From assembly GCF_001467525.1 (NCBI RefSeq), contig NZ_LNXS01000001.1, forward strand, positions 237,540 through 301,539: a stretch of DNA of 64,000 nt, given 5' to 3'. Below, in pieces: positions 28,715-36,963 of the stretch. The position numbers and the translations under genes were made by a program. The notes beneath the pieces are model-generated. The model had not been told where the DNA came from, ran no database searches, and saw only the letters and a list, made by a program, of their open reading frames with translations. The DNA comes from Legionella anisa. GTDB taxonomy: Bacteria > Pseudomonadota > Gammaproteobacteria > Legionellales > Legionellaceae. Within the stretch, counting starts at the first letter, position 1, and the number at the start of each line of letters is the position of its first letter.

Positions 28715-29212
28715 TTAGGCAACATCGCCACGCGAAGATGCCAATAATCCAAATTTCTTAGAAATTAAGTGGTCAAGAGATAGTGAACCCGGGCCATAAA
28801 ATAAAATCAAAGCAAGCAGCATAGCCCAGTAACGATGGTCTATTAAATCGAGATAGGTAAACTGAATGACAGCGGTCATAGCCAGTAAAGGCAATGTTGC
28901 AAGTCTTGTTGCAAACCCAAAGATAAGAAGTACAGGGCAAGCGAGCTCAAAAGAGGTTGCAAGACAAGCAGTAATTTCTGGAGGCACAAAAGGAACTTTA
29001 TATTCTTCCCTAAACAAGAAGACGGTCGACTGCCAGTTTGATATTTTAGTCATGCCAGAATACCAGAAGATTTTAGCCATCCATAAGCGCATGAATAAAA
29101 CAAGCACAGGAAGGGCAATTTTCTCCAAAACCTTTGTAACTGATAGATAAATTTGAATAATTTTAGAAATGAACGGCTTATTTATAGAAGTTTCTACCGA
29201 ATTATTGAGCAT
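28715..29212 (-). CDS. DoxX-family membrane protein of the bufferin-like operon
   Basis: About 165 residues from ATG 29212 (MLNNSVETSIN), overlapping the bufC stop. Four membrane helices with DoxX-type segments (FMRLWMAKIFWYSGMTKI, FELACPVLLIFGFATRLA, DHRYWAMLLALILFYGPGSLSLD). DoxX proteins commonly close bufferin (DUF2282/DUF692/DUF2063) operons. Their role is thought to be redox or quinone-linked but is unproven. A long frame upstream of 29212 is not used. Confidence 0.88.
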   Translation of the reverse strand: MLNNSVETSINKPFISKIIQIYLSVTKVLEKIALPVLVLFMRLWMAKIFWYSGMTKISNWQSTVFLFREEYKVPFVPPEITACLATSFELACPVLLIFGFATRLATLPLLAMTAVIQFTYLDLIDHRYWAMLLALILFYGPGSLSLDHLISKKFGLLASSRGDVA

Positions 29213-29981
29213 TATTGCCTCCGGTTTTAATGATATTGTCGACCAGCTGCTCCTGTAACACAAAAGCAACTGCTGAAGTTAAGTCAAAATTTTGATTGAT
29301 TGTTTGTGCATACTGGACGCTCTCTAAAAGCTTTGCACCTTCAAATAATTTCTTTATGAAATGCCACTGATCTTCGGCAATCCAATAGGTATGTATTTCG
29401 TTTTCCTTACAGCCAATAACACCATAAGCTGCTTCTGTCTTAAGGGTAATTGCTTTTGAACTACAATTCTCAATGGTATCATGAATATCAAACAACGGGT
29501 ATTTGGACTGAAAAATACAAACTGAAGGACAAAAATTCAGTTTGATATGATCTATTTCCTCTTCGGGGATGGTCATTAAATCTTGAGGGGAAATGGACTT
29601 AGAGTCTACAGCCCCATACGCCAAATGTTTGAGCCATTCATAGTGGGCATAATCACTTAAATAGGGCAACTCAGACAGTTGCTGTAATGTGGAAAGAAAG
29701 TCAGGGAAATCTCCACCAAAATCATCAAGCCAGCCTGTCTTTGGTAAGTACTTATCCTTTTTGCAATAAGTATAGGCAACACTATTGGCACACTCATTGC
29801 CGATTAATTTCCAAACGCCTGGATAAGTAATCCTCAAAGCATTGATCATATTTTCAAAAATAGTCTGACGATAAACATCTAGCCGTTCTTGGGAGAAATC
29901 CGAGCTTATAAAACTTAAATCAACGTCTTTTTTAAAGATATTTCGATAAAAGGACTCTTGTAATTTAAGTAATTCATGCAT
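29202..29981 (-). CDS. bufC: BufC-like partner protein (DUF2063/HvfC family)
   Basis: 259 residues. The N-terminal DUF2063 domain is visible (FSQERLDVYRQTIFENMINALRITYPGVWKLIGNE ... YCKKDKYLPKTGWLDDFGGDFPDFL). The C-terminal part is the HvfC-like region. In MNIO systems this protein binds the precursor leader and presents it to the MNIO enzyme. It overlaps bufB by 8 bp and is followed by doxX. Confidence 0.9.
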   Translation of the reverse strand: MHELLKLQESFYRNIFKKDVDLSFISSDFSQERLDVYRQTIFENMINALRITYPGVWKLIGNECANSVAYTYCKKDKYLPKTGWLDDFGGDFPDFLSTLQQLSELPYLSDYAHYEWLKHLAYGAVDSKSISPQDLMTIPEEEIDHIKLNFCPSVCIFQSKYPLFDIHDTIENCSSKAITLKTEAAYGVIGCKENEIHTYWIAEDQWHFIKKLFEGAKLLESVQYAQTINQNFDLTSAVAFVLQEQLVDNIIKTGGNNAQ

Positions 29982-30828
29982 TTGCTACCCCCCTATTGAC
30001 TTTGTAAGACGAGAGGTATGACTCGCATTTTGAAGCTTCCTCAATTAAAACATTGAGAGAAGGGATGTCTGCATCCCATTCAAGTAAAGTTGGTATAGGG
30101 CCAAATCTTTGAACAGTATAATCGTATAGAGCCCACACCTCATCACACACATAATTATTGTGAGTATCTATACGCAGAGTACTATCGTTTGACAATTCTT
30201 TTATGGAATGACCAGCAATATGAATTTCTTTTACTAAATTAAATGGAATAGAATCAATGTACTCTTTGGTATTCCATCCGTGATTCCAGGATGAGATGAA
30301 TAGGTTATTCACATCGAGCAGAATCTTGGCACCTGTTTGATTGCAAAGCTCCACCAAAAAATAGGATTCATGGAGCCTGGATGACTTATATTCTATATAG
30401 GAAGATGGGTTCTCAATAAGAATTTCTCGTTTTAAAAAATCCTGTGCTATCGATATACTGCGCTTAAAGGTGTTAAAACTTTCTTCTGTATAAGGCACTG
30501 GAAGTAAATCAGGCATGTGTATGCCACCAACATGTCCCCATGAAAGATGCTCAGAAACAAATTTAGGCTGCACCTGATGAACAAGATTCGATAGGCGATC
30601 CAAATGGACTTTGGAGATACCATCGGATGAACCCAAAGATAGCCCAACACCATGAAGGCTTATCGGATAATATTCGGAAATATTTAAAAGAGCTTTTATC
30701 TCATTTCCGCCGTTGGAGAAGAAATTTTCGCTATGAACTTCAAACCAGCCAATCGAAGGTCGCTCCTCTAGAACTTGTGTGTAATGAGGGTACCGAAGTC
30801 CAATACCTATTAGCGGGTTCAAAGTCAT
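29974..30828 (-). CDS. bufB: BufB-like multinuclear iron oxidase (MNIO, DUF692)
   Basis: 284 residues, TIM-barrel-like DUF692 enzyme. Metal-ligand and active-site segments are in order: FEVHSENFF, SLHGVGLSLGS, SEHLSWG, ILIENPSSY, LLDVNNLF, EIHIAGHS, IDTHNN and LLEWDADIP. MNIO enzymes modify cysteines in ribosomal peptides, for example to thio-oxazoles or 5-thiooxazole, using di- or tri-iron. Here the cysteine-bearing substrate is BufA, encoded 14 bp upstream. It carries all the recognisable motifs and should be active. Confidence 0.94.
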   Translation of the reverse strand: MTLNPLIGIGLRYPHYTQVLEERPSIGWFEVHSENFFSNGGNEIKALLNISEYYPISLHGVGLSLGSSDGISKVHLDRLSNLVHQVQPKFVSEHLSWGHVGGIHMPDLLPVPYTEESFNTFKRSISIAQDFLKREILIENPSSYIEYKSSRLHESYFLVELCNQTGAKILLDVNNLFISSWNHGWNTKEYIDSIPFNLVKEIHIAGHSIKELSNDSTLRIDTHNNYVCDEVWALYDYTVQRFGPIPTLLEWDADIPSLNVLIEEASKCESYLSSYKVNRGVANA

Positions 30829-30842
30829 AATATACGAATCGA

Positions 30843-31136
30843 TTAATTTGAAACTTCGATTTTATCTTTAATGTCTTGCCCAACAGCGCTAAAATCACCC
30901 GCATTTATTTTATCACATTGACCTTTTGGTACTAAGATCCACGATTCAGAATCACCTGCTTTATTTTGTCCAGCACAGGAGTGGGAAGAACCTTTGCAAT
31001 CTGCTTTGTTTTCCTTAATTAATCCCTTGCCATCTTTAACAACGCTACATTTCTCCATTTCACCTTCAGCAAATGCAACACTAGTTGTTAAAGTTATCGC
31101 TGCTGCAACTGCTGTAAAAATTCCGTTTTTTATCAT
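30843..31136 (-). CDS. bufA: BufA-like bufferin precursor peptide (DUF2282)
   Basis: 97 residues with a Sec signal peptide (ending VAFA-EGEM) and four cysteines in the mature part (MEKCSV, KADCKG, SHSCAG, GQCDK), the DUF2282/BufA1 pattern. BufB modifies such cysteines so the exported peptide binds copper and lowers free metal in the periplasm. A ribosome site AAGGGG precedes the ATG. It is first gene of bufA-bufB-bufC-doxX, driven by a near-consensus promoter. Confidence 0.93.
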   Translation of the reverse strand: MIKNGIFTAVAAAITLTTSVAFAEGEMEKCSVVKDGKGLIKENKADCKGSSHSCAGQNKAGDSESWILVPKGQCDKINAGDFSAVGQDIKDKIEVSN

Positions 31137-31227
31137 TTTAATGCCCCTTGATTAATATAACAGTTACATAACATGGTATTGGAAAATAATCATATTATTT
31201 CAGGACTATCCGATATGTTATCTTTTA

Positions 31228-31255
31228 AATATAGCACCGATCAATTCGCTGTCAA
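31228..31255 (-). promoter_or_regulatory. Near-consensus sigma-70 promoter of the bufA operon
   Basis: On the minus strand TTGACA (31255-31250), 16 bp, TATATT (31233-31228). The start of transcription would be near 31221, giving a leader of about 85 nt before bufA. Downstream lies the imperfect dyad GATAACATATC (minus strand, about 31223-31213), a possible operator. Confidence 0.65.
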
Positions 31256-31325
31256 GGTTAAACAAGTTTATAAACTTTCGTGTTAAGGAGTAACTTGGGA
31301 TTAAGATCCATCGTTGAGACTATTA

Positions 31326-31847
31326 TTATTCTGTAAAATCCTTCCTTAAAATAATCAATACAACGCTAAATATTTGTAGAAAAAACGCTATTTCAGAATA
31401 CAATTTATTACTACCTTCGATTGCAGTTGCTTTATTTTGAATAGTCACTTGATCAAGATATAAATTATCAATATATTCACCATAACGCTCAATTTCCTTT
31501 TTAACCTCTTTGACAATATCCGCTGTACTTGATGTTCCTGTTAACTCAGAAAAGTCTCTCAAATAGTCTTTTTTAATGGCCTGAACTTCGACCTCATCTT
31601 TTACAGGTAAAACAGACAGAAGTATCGCGATATCAGCTCTGGTTTCTTTTTTTACTATATTGTTCCATACATCTTTAATGAGAATTTGTTTGTTCTGCGC
31701 TTGCATTTTCAAAGAAGATATAAGCAGCTCATTTTGTCTGATAAAGAAATATGAAATCACAGCTGAGCTAACCATCATGGAGAGAGCAAGAATTAAAACT
31801 AAATTACTTAGGTATTTACTTGTTTTACTCCTTTTTTTTTCTTTCAT
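31326..31847 (-). CDS. Two-helix inner-membrane protein of unknown function
   Basis: 173 residues with ribosome site AGAAGG 3-8 bases before ATG. Membrane helix 1 is near residues 12-33 and helix 2 near 148-166, with a periplasmic, mostly helical domain between them (about 115 residues, charged, coiled-coil-like). The C-terminus is short and cytoplasmic. The layout resembles a sensory input domain without an output domain. It is encoded upstream of, and in the same direction as, the bufferin operon, but separated by that operon's own promoter. No family recognised. Confidence 0.7.
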   Translation of the reverse strand: MKEKKRSKTSKYLSNLVLILALSMMVSSAVISYFFIRQNELLISSLKMQAQNKQILIKDVWNNIVKKETRADIAILLSVLPVKDEVEVQAIKKDYLRDFSELTGTSSTADIVKEVKKEIERYGEYIDNLYLDQVTIQNKATAIEGSNKLYSEIAFFLQIFSVVLIILRKDFTE

Positions 31848-32151
31848 ATTCCTTCTTCAGCTAATGAACATGATATTATCGATATATTAAGCTCAACGTT
31901 TTAATGAAAAGTTTAGGTGAATATTAAAAGATGTCAAGGCTTTCCCAGCCACGATTACTGGCTTACCGCTGACGGTAGTCTGTTTAAAGGCTATAGAGTC
32001 TGTATTAATCACCACAATTTCCCGAATCTTTACTTAATGAATACATACTCATTACATCATTTCCCCTTCCAAACTTCTTAATTCGAACCGCAAAACAAAT
32101 CCGGATGCAAACTAAGTGGGAAGGAGAATTATATTAAAACAGTGCAACTTA
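31848..32151. other. Intergenic stretch with no recognised gene
   Basis: About 300 bp of AT-rich DNA between the two-helix membrane protein and the YHS protein. No open frame with similarity, RNA gene or repeat was recognised. Contains the short inverted pair TTACTGGCTTACCGCT / TGACGGTAG region near 31960 without a U-tract. Confidence 0.4.
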
Positions 32152-32610
32152 TTATAAGTCTTTAGGGTCGATGCCTTTAATTTTTGGCCAATTAATATTT
32201 GCCTTCTTTATGTTGCCAGGTATATTTTTTGCCCAAACATCTTGTGTTTTGCTGTTTAAATTTAGATAGAGTGTTCCATCCACAATTCTCCAAGCTAAAG
32301 GATCACTCACTATTTTGCTCCCAACGGATACGCCATACGCGCAATATCCTCCATAAGCGGGAAGATATTTTTCAGGATTTGCAAGAAATGTTTTTTTGTT
32401 CTCTTGATTAGAAAAAATATAACTCACACCTTCATAATATCCCGTGTAGTTTCCGCTACCACGTACAGGCCCACCTTGTTGAAAATAAGACACAGGATCA
32501 TACCCCTGAATACCCACCAAACTGTAGGAAATATCTGAAGCCCAGGCAAGAACTGGCATCATAAAAATAAATATTAATTGCGGTATATACAATGATTTAA
32601 TTTTTTTCAT
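32152..32610 (-). CDS. Exported YHS-domain protein
   Basis: 152 residues from ATG 32610 (MKKIKSLY), 8-12 bases after AAGGA; an earlier in-frame start lacks a better site. Signal peptide ends at AWA-SDIS. The YHS core (VGIQGYDPVSYFQQGGPVRG, GVSYIFSNQENKKTFLANPEKYLPAYGGYCAYGVS) is clear. YHS domains bind metal or accompany copper/heavy-metal transport. Here a single exported domain with one conserved Cys (GGYCAYG) sits near the bufferin locus, consistent with metal handling. Confidence 0.9.
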   Translation of the reverse strand: MKKIKSLYIPQLIFIFMMPVLAWASDISYSLVGIQGYDPVSYFQQGGPVRGSGNYTGYYEGVSYIFSNQENKKTFLANPEKYLPAYGGYCAYGVSVGSKIVSDPLAWRIVDGTLYLNLNSKTQDVWAKNIPGNIKKANINWPKIKGIDPKDL

Positions 32611-32681
32611 CGCTGCTATCCTTATAAAATTGTTAACCATATTTAAATCTTTTTACATTGAAGTGGTACGGAAAATCTTTC

Positions 32682-33038
32682 CCTGGACTTGCACCTGCCG
32701 CATAACAAAGCGGCGCTTTTGTTGCCAAAAAAATTGCGGCTCTTGTTTATAATAAACCATCCAATGCTACTTTTAATTACACACATTTAGGCAGCCTGGC
32801 GACCATTATTAGAAAAGCATCAATAGTTGAATTAAATCATTTCAGCTTTTATGGAGCGCTTGCCTGGTGGTTTTGAGGAGTTGTCCATGTATCCTTCCTT
32901 GTAGGAGCACGAAATAAATTCTCTGTGCTGTCCGATTGAGTATGGTCCTTTTTTACTTTTAGAGCAAATAATTTACTTATTACCTCCATTAAGAAAAAGA
33001 AATACAGATAGAAAAAACCAATGATTTTAATGAATGAC
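32682..33038 (+). pseudogene. C-terminal remnant of type II NADH dehydrogenase (Ndh), with three in-frame stops
   Basis: One frame reads PGLAPAA-stop-QSGAFVAKKIAALV, then THLGSLATIIRKASIVEL, then FYGALAWWF-stop-GVVHVSFLVGARNKFSVLSD-stop-VWSFFTF. This is the C-terminal quinone/membrane-anchoring part of Ndh. Two stops are TGA where family members have Trp. No upstream two thirds of the gene is present. A clear decay product in an otherwise gene-free 430 bp stretch. Confidence 0.75.
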
Positions 33039-33061
33039 TAGAAACGAGGCATAATAGTGTT

Positions 33062-33455
33062 TTAGACAAAAGGATTCAATTGATGGACAAACAATTGTTC
33101 CTCAAGCCAAACATACAATTTTTTTACCAAATAGCTTGCCGCTTTCTCATCCTTCATTTCATAGCTTAATTGTTCACAAATTTCTATGAAAGAAGCCTTG
33201 TTTTGGATTGGCTTAACATATTTTGCTCTAACTTATCCATTAGATAATATCTTATTTGAAGTTGGCGGCGCCAAATGACTAAAGATTGTGAATGAGCCAT
33301 TTTTTTAGGACGAGGAGGATGCTTGTAACCATCTCTTGATGCTTTAATGAGGTCAAAACTGTTCCAATGCATTGATAATAAATGACAAGATGGATGAAGA
33401 TAAAACTTCATGTCAGGTTTAAGCTCCCTGTTGATAATATTATCCAGCTTAAAGG
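33062..33455 (-). pseudogene. Remnant of a second bufC/HvfC-like gene (C-terminal part, frameshifted)
   Basis: From about 33455 the minus strand reads NRELKPDMKFYLHPSCHLLS ... PPRPKKMAHSQSLVIWRRQL to a stop at 33184. After a one-base frame change it continues QNKASFIEICEQLSYEMKDE ... LYVWLEEQLFVHQLNPFV to 33062. LHPSCHLLS, LVIWRR and the C-terminal F-x-E-ICEQL/W-LEEQL features are those of DUF2063/HvfC C-terminal domains. It lies less than 4 kb from the intact bufC. Confidence 0.65.
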
Positions 33456-33568
33456 TAGCTGATTAATTGATAAATTGCAAAAACCAGGCAAAACCACTCA
33501 ACTGCCTAAGCTCTGTTTATCAAAGGCAAATCTTGTTGTGAGCCATAAACATGGCATATTACTTCACG

Positions 33569-34090
33569 TTATTTTCCTGCATTTTTGAATAGTGGCAAAT
33601 ACTTACCATAACCTCTTTTCTGCAGATCCTTGACTGGAATAAATTCCAGCGCCGCAGAATTCATGCAAAAACGTTTATTGGTGGGCGGAGGGCCGTCACC
33701 AAAAACATGCCCCAAATGTGATTTTCCATGTTTGGAAATCACTTCAGTCCGACTAGTAAACATGCTGCTATCATCTTTATATATTATGTTTCCAGGTTCT
33801 AGCGGTTTGGTAAAACTCGGCCAGCCAGTCTTAGAGTCATATTTATCGAGCGAAATAAATAATGGTTCACCGGTAACAACATCAACATAAATACCTTGCT
33901 CTTCATTATTCCAATAAGCATTATTAAACGGGGATTCTGTACCCTGTTGTTGAGTAACATTATATTGAATTGTTGATAATTTTTGTTTGATGACAGCATC
34001 TGAAGGTCGTTTATAGGCTTGTTCTGCATAGGCTGTCAAAGAGGCAACACTCATGAAAAAAAATAACAAACCTTTGATAATACTCTTCAT
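33569..34090 (-). CDS. msrB: Second periplasmic MsrB-type methionine-R-sulfoxide reductase
   Basis: 173 residues with signal peptide (ending TAYA-EQAY). Conserved core [43 protein letters not shown] has catalytic Cys in RFCMNS. Like the copy at 23807 it lacks both zinc CxxC pairs. The two are clearly paralogous (shared YWNNEEQGIYVDVVTGEPLF block). It stands alone, without an msrA partner. Confidence 0.93.
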   Translation of the reverse strand: MKSIIKGLLFFFMSVASLTAYAEQAYKRPSDAVIKQKLSTIQYNVTQQQGTESPFNNAYWNNEEQGIYVDVVTGEPLFISLDKYDSKTGWPSFTKPLEPGNIIYKDDSSMFTSRTEVISKHGKSHLGHVFGDGPPPTNKRFCMNSAALEFIPVKDLQKRGYGKYLPLFKNAGK

Positions 34091-34261
34091 GGTGGTTTCT
34101 CACTGATTAATGCTCTATTCTTAAGTATAGTCAGAATTCCGAACAACAGAATTCCGAACAACTGTCAATTTCCTTGACGTAAGTTATATGGTCTGCTACA
34201 AATATAAAGGGCAAGAGGATACTGTCGTATTCCAATCTATCCAAAAATAAGGAGAGGTATC

Positions 34262-34816
34262 ATGCAACGTATTAAAAAAATCTCTATCGCTAACGCACAA
34301 GGCAAAGCTAAAGAGCTACTCGAAGGCACAAAAAAAGCTATGGGCACTGAATTAAATCTATTCAGCACATTTGCCAACTCACCAGCGGCACTGGAAGCCT
34401 ACATTGGGATTATGACCTCTCTTAGCAAAGGTGCTCTTAACCCTAAACTACGCGAACAAATCGCATTGGTCTCAGCAGGTTATAATGGCTGTAACTACTG
34501 CGCATCCGCTCATACCTATCTTGGAGAAAAAGCAGGGATTAATAAAGATGAACTTAAAGAAAACCTCTCAGGAAAATCGTCTGATAAGAAAACACAAGTG
34601 GCTCTCAATTTTGCTACTCAACTGATTGAACGTCGTGGTGGGGTGAGTGAGTTCGACATCAAGACTGTCCGTGAAGCTGGATTTAGTGATGAAGAAATGG
34701 TTGAAATTTTAGCGCATGTAGCGATGAACACTTTCACTAACTACTTCAACGAAGCATTCAAGACGGACATCGACTTCCCTGTCGTTGATACCCATAAAGG
34801 ACGTACTGCAGCATAA
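34262..34816 (+). CDS. AhpD-like carboxymuconolactone decarboxylase family protein
   Basis: 184 residues. The CMD/AhpD core holds CNYCASAHTYLG (redox CxxC and the nearby His of the peroxidatic relay) at about residues 77-88, preceded by KLREQIALVSAGYNG. Such proteins act as alkylhydroperoxidases or peroxidase-related proteins. Ribosome site GGAGAGG precedes the ATG. Monocistronic; fits the oxidative-stress content of the region. Confidence 0.9.
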   Translation: MQRIKKISIANAQGKAKELLEGTKKAMGTELNLFSTFANSPAALEAYIGIMTSLSKGALNPKLREQIALVSAGYNGCNYCASAHTYLGEKAGINKDELKENLSGKSSDKKTQVALNFATQLIERRGGVSEFDIKTVREAGFSDEEMVEILAHVAMNTFTNYFNEAFKTDIDFPVVDTHKGRTAA

Positions 34817-35105
34817 ATTATTCTAAGGGGTGGCTTAAAAACCACCTCCTTAATAGAAAATCCAAATTATATTTTGCCCCAAATACAAACCACCCTAAGA
34901 TTCAATCCTCAAGTTTTTATTCTTGACTTTATAGAACGTCGATTTACAGCGGTTGAACTGGAAGATCCAGAGATCTCGAAATACCAATTGACTCAATGGA
35001 CAAGCTTTTTGGTATCTACGTTTTTATTTTAGAACAAAAAACATCAGAGAAAAAGTTGCCATTCTTATTAGCGATCAATTGCCCCACACATTTTTCCCGA
35101 AATAG

Positions 35106-35610
35106 ATACTATTCTATGGCGGGATATTTATCTTTTAATTGTTCGTGTCTTTCCAAGCTAGACTAGACATCATTATTATAAAAAAATCAGGACCAGAAGA
35201 AGGAGTATATATTCGTGCTGGAACCACAAATAGAAAAGCTGACACAGAAATGATTAAAGAGTTAAATCGCATAGTCAGCAATCAAACTTTTGATGAGCAA
35301 CCCTTAACTGCATTGAACTCCGAAGCGATAGACTTCAGAGCTGCTTTAGAGCAATTCGAAAAAATTAGGAAGATCGATAAGAAAGATCTAGAAACGGTCG
35401 TTATCTTAATGGATTATCAAGGCAAAAAAGTACCTACAGTTCAGGGTTAATATTATTTGGTAAGGACAGAGCCAAAATATTTCCAGATGCATGGATTCAA
35501 GCGGGTCGATTTCAAGGAACAGACGAGAGCTTTATTGTAGATAATGCTGAATTTCATAATTCTCCTGGAAAAGCAATTAAAGAAGCAAGCTTTGCTTTTA
35601 ATAAGCTTTG
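35106..35610 (+). pseudogene. Remnant of an AlbA_2/Schlafen-type ATP-binding protein
   Basis: The plus strand in shifting frames gives ILWRDIYLLIVRVFPS, then KKSGPEEGVYIRAGTTNRKA ... EQPLTALNSEAIDFRAALEQF ... DLETVVILMDYQGKKVPTV, then LFGKDRAKIFPDAWIQAGRF. These are consecutive blocks of AlbA_2 (AAA_4) proteins often found in defence and mobile regions. At least two frame changes and a stop interrupt it, and the C-terminal half is replaced by an IS5 fragment. DNA from 34817 to 35105 shows no recognisable gene. Confidence 0.75.
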
Positions 35611-35938
35611 CTTTTAATAAGGCTATACTGACGAAACAGCCTGATGCAAAGATCGTCATTCCTCCTCCATCAGTTGCAGTGATTAGCTGGAAAGCGAACA
35701 CTCAGCGCGACGATCATATTCGCCTTTTGCAGGACGAGGGGGATATGGTATGGCAAAAGAAAAACAATTATGGTTTGCGCAGCCATATAGAGTTAGCTAT
35801 TTTGCGTTACAAAAAAGTCATGGGGACAGCCATGAAAGCAAGGGAATTACCTCAGCAAAAAACAGAATGTGGGATTGCTACGCGTGCTTTAAACGAATCA
35901 CTTCACTGGGTATGCCAGTCTCTGTGAAAGTGAAGTAA
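35611..35938 (+). pseudogene. IS5-family transposase C-terminal fragment
   Basis: Encodes IVIPPPSVAVISWKANTQRD, VWQKKNNYGLRSHIELAILRYKKVMG and ARELPQQKTECGIATRALN, then in the next frame ITSLGMPVSV. This matches the end of an IS5-type transposase (the RSxxE...YK segment carries the catalytic Glu). The N-terminal half is missing. It abuts the AlbA_2 remnant and probably truncated it. Confidence 0.75.
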
Positions 35939-35980
35939 AACCAATTCGGTTAGGTGAAATGTTGCCTAATTTTGATTTAT

Positions 35981-36904
35981 TCAACAATGCCATATTGGAT
36001 CATCCCGCCAATTATTTATAAATCCCATTTCAATTCCTGAAAACTGCTCATTTCTTTCAAATAGCTCAAAGAGCTTTATTTTCCAATTAGATTCAGGTGC
36101 AATTGTTTCTAATAATTGATCTATGATAAAAGCGATTAATTGAAAACGATAGTTACCATCAATATGGGTTTTAATAGGCGCATTCTTAGGTATTAGCGGA
36201 GGAATAACAAGCCATCTATTCCATAATCTTGAATGATGAGCACAGAGGTTCCTTGTATAGGTTAAACTTTTTATCCAAGATTCAATTACAGTTGTATGCT
36301 GACCTAAAAAAGAAGCAATCTCATTACGCACATCTTTCGACTGGATATTATTAAACATCTTAGAACAGACACCAAAGGAGAGTGCCTCAACCATCATCCA
36401 AATTGGTGGAAAATATGGTTTATCATAATTCTTATGATAATGTTGAATAAATAGTTCCTGCTTATTGGTACTAATCGTTTTAATTGTTTTTAGATAATCA
36501 TCAAAAAAATCTCTTTCTCTATTTGCACCAGCTTTAGCCTTAAAATAATTTCGTTCTACATACCAAAAAGGATTAAATCGGATACTTGTCACATTGGTTA
36601 ATGCCGCTCGAAATGCCACCTCTATTTTTTCAATTGCATCAGCAACAAGTAACCTTAGCTCTCTGTCAAATTGATAAAGCTGCCAAACTTGTTCAAATGT
36701 AGCGTTTTCTTTAAACTGGCGAGGGTTCTTTGCATTGTGGGATTGCTTAAAAGGCAAAAGATAGGATGATAAGCGATAATAACTTACTGTTTCCAATGCA
36801 CGAATAGCTAGTTTTTGATCCTCAATCTGCAAACCCTGAGAAAATAAAAACTCCAGCTGTTGACTAACAGTAAGTGCAGGTTTCGTATAACTCTTTTCAG
36901 CCAT
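35981..36904 (-). CDS. Abi_2/AbiF-type abortive infection protein with HEPN motif
   Basis: 307 residues from ATG 36904 (MAEKSYTKPALTVSQQLEFL), which lies directly after the U-tract of an upstream RNA hairpin. Abi_2 family marks are LETVSYYRLSSYLLPF near residue 40 and VWQLYQFDRELRLLVADAIEKIEVAFRAALTN near 73-104. Near residues 216-229, YTRNLCAHHSRLWN holds the HEPN R-x4-H (R218, H223). HEPN proteins are typically RNases, so this is a likely phage-defence or toxin-like nuclease. The structured RNA upstream is the likely antitoxin. It ends next to IS5 debris. Confidence 0.9.
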   Translation of the reverse strand: MAEKSYTKPALTVSQQLEFLFSQGLQIEDQKLAIRALETVSYYRLSSYLLPFKQSHNAKNPRQFKENATFEQVWQLYQFDRELRLLVADAIEKIEVAFRAALTNVTSIRFNPFWYVERNYFKAKAGANRERDFFDDYLKTIKTISTNKQELFIQHYHKNYDKPYFPPIWMMVEALSFGVCSKMFNNIQSKDVRNEIASFLGQHTTVIESWIKSLTYTRNLCAHHSRLWNRWLVIPPLIPKNAPIKTHIDGNYRFQLIAFIIDQLLETIAPESNWKIKLFELFERNEQFSGIEMGFINNWRDDPIWHC

Positions 36905-36957
36905 AAAAAAATAACCCGTCGTGGTGCGCATCATTGAGAGGCGTGACGGGCATGGTT
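36905..36957 (-). ncRNA. AbiF-associated structured RNA candidate
   Basis: On the minus strand CCCGTC (36950-36945) pairs with GACGGG (36920-36915), enclosing a 24-nt loop with conserved-looking ACGCCTCTCAATGATGCG and CACCAC, and followed by a T-rich tract (TTATTTTTTT) just before the abi start codon. A promoter upstream would start transcription at about 36957, giving an RNA of about 50 nt ending in a terminator-like U-tract. A conserved RNA motif upstream of abiF genes has been described. Assignment to it is from recollection, not from a covariance search. Confidence 0.75.
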
Positions 36958-36963
36958 AATTAT

